Shown here: positions 62,259 to 64,000 of the stretch, piece by piece
Layout of the letters: every line of letters begins with the position of its first letter
Position numbering within the stretch: position 1 is the first letter of the stretch
Position numbers and translations under genes: made by a program
The notes under the pieces: model-generated
Database searches by the model: none
What the model saw: only the letters and a program-made list of their open reading frames with translations
What the model was told of the DNA's origin: nothing
NCBI RefSeq assembly: GCF_007362775.1
Contig: NZ_CP041692.1
Location: 4,030,001 to 4,094,000, forward strand
DNA length: 64,000 bases
Source: Microlunatus elymi
GTDB lineage: Bacteria > Actinomycetota > Actinomycetes > Propionibacteriales > Propionibacteriaceae
Reading direction: 5' to 3'

Positions 62259-64000
62259 TCAGGTCAGCGACTCTTCCGGCAGCTCGCTGTCGCGTTGACG
62301 CGCTCGCACCGGCGGACGACCGCTGACCGGCTGATAGGCGTCGAACTGGTACTGCAGAATTCCCTCCCCGCCGGTGAGGTCGGGCAGTTGGTGCTGCAGC
62401 TCGTGCAGCCGGGCGGCCACGAGCCGGGCCTCGATGCGTGCCATCATCCCCACCTGCCATTGGCCTATGGGTTGGGCGCGCATCCGTCCGAGGACGGTCT
62501 GCAGCGCAGCGGCGTCGGATTCCGGCACCTCGAGCGAGATGCGGAGCACCGGCTCGCACACCTGGGTGCCGGCGAGCCGGAGGGCCTGCCGGCAGACCAC
62601 CGGCGTCACCTTGCGGTAGTCGCGGGACGTGCTGGTGGGGCCGCGCTTGGACGGCGGTCCGTCGGCGACGCTGTATGCGGTCTCGACCAGCGTGACGATG
62701 CAGTCGGTGACGGCCCAGCCGTAGTGTCCGCGCGCAAGAGCGTCCCGGACGTGTCGTTCGATCGCGGAGGCGAACCGCTCGACATCGCCGTACAGATACA
62801 ACGGCATGTCGAGGGCCGGGGCAGCGACGGCAAAGCGCACCCCACTCCCCGGCTCGCCGGGTTCGATCCGCAGCCCGATGGTCGCCTGGTACGGGTTGCT
62901 CGGGGTGTTCAGCCGCTCGACCGCGGTAGCCACTGTCCGCGGCCGCTCGATGTGCAGCACCGCGGCGTCGGCGAAGCGCGCGTCGACCCCGTACTCGTCG
63001 GCAAGGGTGGCTTGGAGCACCTCTTGCTGTACCCGGCCGTACAGCGACACGGTGGGGTGACCGGCGGCGTCGACGTGAACGTTGATCAGTGGATCCTGAT
63101 CGGCCAGTTGCACCAGGGCCGTCCGCAACGCCGGGCCGTCCTCGGGTCGTCGTGCCTCAACGGCGGCCTCGAGCGTCGGCGGCGGGAAGTGCGGTTCGGT
63201 CTGCACGGCCAAATCGCCGACCGCGTCGCCGACCCGTACGGCGGCCAGGCCGTAGACCCGACCGATCTCTCCGGGGACGAGCCGATCCGCCGGCCCCCAG
63301 CCGTGGGAGCCGTAGGTCTCCACGGCCGACACCTTCCCGCTGCGGCCGCCGGAAAGCTCCAGTCGTTGGCGTGGACGCAACGTGCCCTCGTTCATCCGGA
63401 GGTACGCGATCTTGCCTCCCTCCGGGCCGCGCTCGACCTTGAAGACCCGGGCCGATATCGGTGCGTCGATCGCGCCCGCGGCGGTGGGCAGCAACGTCGT
63501 CAGCGATCCCAGGAGCTCGCCCACCCCCGCCCCGGTCAGCGCGGAACCGGCGAAGATCGGGTGCAGCACGCCGGCCCGGGTCTGCGCCGCGACGTCGGCG
63601 GTCAGATCGCTCTCCGACAGCACCGTGCCGTCGACGTACGCCGCGAGCACGCCGTCATCGTGCTCGGCAAGGGTTGTGGTTGCTCGCTCGGCGAACGCGG
63701 GATCGTTCGTCCGGTACGTGGCAAACGACGATGCCCGGGACCCAGCGCTCAGCACGCGCCCCATCGGCAGGACGTCGGGCGTCAGCCGGGCACGGATCTG
63801 ACCGATCACCCGTTCCAGATCGGCGCCCATCCGGTCGATCTTGTTGACGAACAGCAGCGTCGGCACGCCGAGCCGCTGGAGGGCACCCATGATGATCCGC
63901 GTCTGCGGCTGCACGCCCTCGACGGCCGAGATCACCAGGATGGCCCCGTCGAGAATGCCGAGGACGCGTTCGACCTCGGCGATGAAGTCCGGGTGGCCCG
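62259..64000 (-). CDS. Ribosomal protection (Tet/Otr-type) elongation-factor-like GTPase, 5' end cut by window edge
   Basis: About 580 codons of an EF-G-like GTPase. The fragment starts in domain I at GHPDFIAEVERVLGILDGA (the G3 DxxGH region), followed by ISAVEGVQPQT and the G4 motif LLFVNKIDRM. Domain II and III blocks follow, and the C-terminus has ARGHYGWAVTDCIVTL and the extended helix of Tet ribosomal-protection proteins. These differ from EF-G by this C-terminal tail. Family members release tetracyclines from the ribosome, but chromosomal copies in actinobacteria need not confer resistance. The N-terminus with the Walker A lies beyond position 64000. Confidence 0.88.
   Translation of the reverse strand, partial: GHPDFIAEVERVLGILDGAILVISAVEGVQPQTRIIMGALQRLGVPTLLFVNKIDRMGADLERVIGQIRARLTPDVLPMGRVLSAGSRASSFATYRTNDPAFAERATTTLAEHDDGVLAAYVDGTVLSESDLTADVAAQTRAGVLHPIFAGSALTGAGVGELLGSLTTLLPTAAGAIDAPISARVFKVERGPEGGKIAYLRMNEGTLRPRQRLELSGGRSGKVSAVETYGSHGWGPADRLVPGEIGRVYGLAAVRVGDAVGDLAVQTEPHFPPPTLEAAVEARRPEDGPALRTALVQLADQDPLINVHVDAAGHPTVSLYGRVQQEVLQATLADEYGVDARFADAAVLHIERPRTVATAVERLNTPSNPYQATIGLRIEPGEPGSGVRFAVAAPALDMPLYLYGDVERFASAIERHVRDALARGHYGWAVTDCIVTLVETAYSVADGPPSKRGPTSTSRDYRKVTPVVCRQALRLAGTQVCEPVLRISLEVPESDAAALQTVLGRMRAQPIGQWQVGMMARIEARLVAARLHELQHQLPDLTGGEGILQYQFDAYQPVSGRPPVRARQRDSELPEESLT

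Overview
The window is high-G+C DNA (roughly two thirds G+C by eye) from an actinobacterium. The evidence is the gene order rsmH, ftsL-like, ftsI, murE, murF, mraY, murD, ftsW, murG, murC, ftsQ, ftsZ, sepF, yggT, divIVA, the LacI/MoxR-DUF58 style of gene content, and frequent GTG starts. MurE carries the DNPR motif of diaminopimelate-adding enzymes. A member of Propionibacteriales (for example a Microlunatus-like organism) would fit, but I infer that from layout and not from a database comparison.

Region 1 (1-23.9 kb, minus strand) is the division and cell-wall (dcw) cluster, read from mraZ at 23.9 kb down to pyruvate kinase at the left edge. Many junctions are ATGA or GTGA overlaps, so translation is coupled. 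MurC, D, E, F, MraY and MurG make lipid II; FtsW, FtsI, FtsL, FtsQ, FtsZ, SepF and DivIVA use it at the septum and pole. Beyond DivIVA lie a DksA/TraR protein with a histone-like tail, signal peptidase II, an RluD-type pseudouridine synthase and pyruvate kinase. A 30-codon ORF is wedged between rsmH and ftsL, a long hairpin RNA lies between mraZ and rsmH, and a nested palindrome has been absorbed in frame into murE.

Region 2 (24-32.5 kb) holds a MoxR-DUF58-transglutaminase operon reading right, then on the minus strand a DUF3040 protein, DNA polymerase IV, a methyltransferase and a frameshifted PIG-L deacetylase gene.

Region 3 (32.5-44.4 kb) is a set of mostly single genes: cytochrome P450, phytoene-desaturase-like FAD enzyme, HelD-type helicase, MetF, polyprenyl synthetase, Stf0-like sulfotransferase, a haloacetate-dehalogenase-like hydrolase, a Uma2 nuclease, a Tat-exported DUF4185 protein and an ArsR/SRPBCC pair. 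Many of these show a TAGGGT/TAGGCT-like -10 box 6-8 nt before a GTG or ATG, which points to leaderless mRNAs. Several neighbours converge with overlapping 3' ends.

Region 4 (44.5-52.4 kb) contains a LacI-controlled operon (Gfo/Idh/MocA dehydrogenase, DUF993, TIM-barrel epimerase) that looks like an uncharacterised carbohydrate pathway, a ThiE-like gene followed by a lipoprotein RNase of the barnase/RNase Sa family with its barstar, and a flavin reductase-DUF1684 operon behind a clear operator palindrome.

Region 5 (52.4-64 kb) is accessory: two APH-like kinases and a fragment of a third, a methyltransferase, a Nudix hydrolase, a DHFR/RibD-like protein and a fragment of another, an IS1380-type element, an IS21-type element with a 4-bp target duplication, and a ribosomal-protection-type GTPase cut by the right edge. 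No tRNA, rRNA or CRISPR array was seen.
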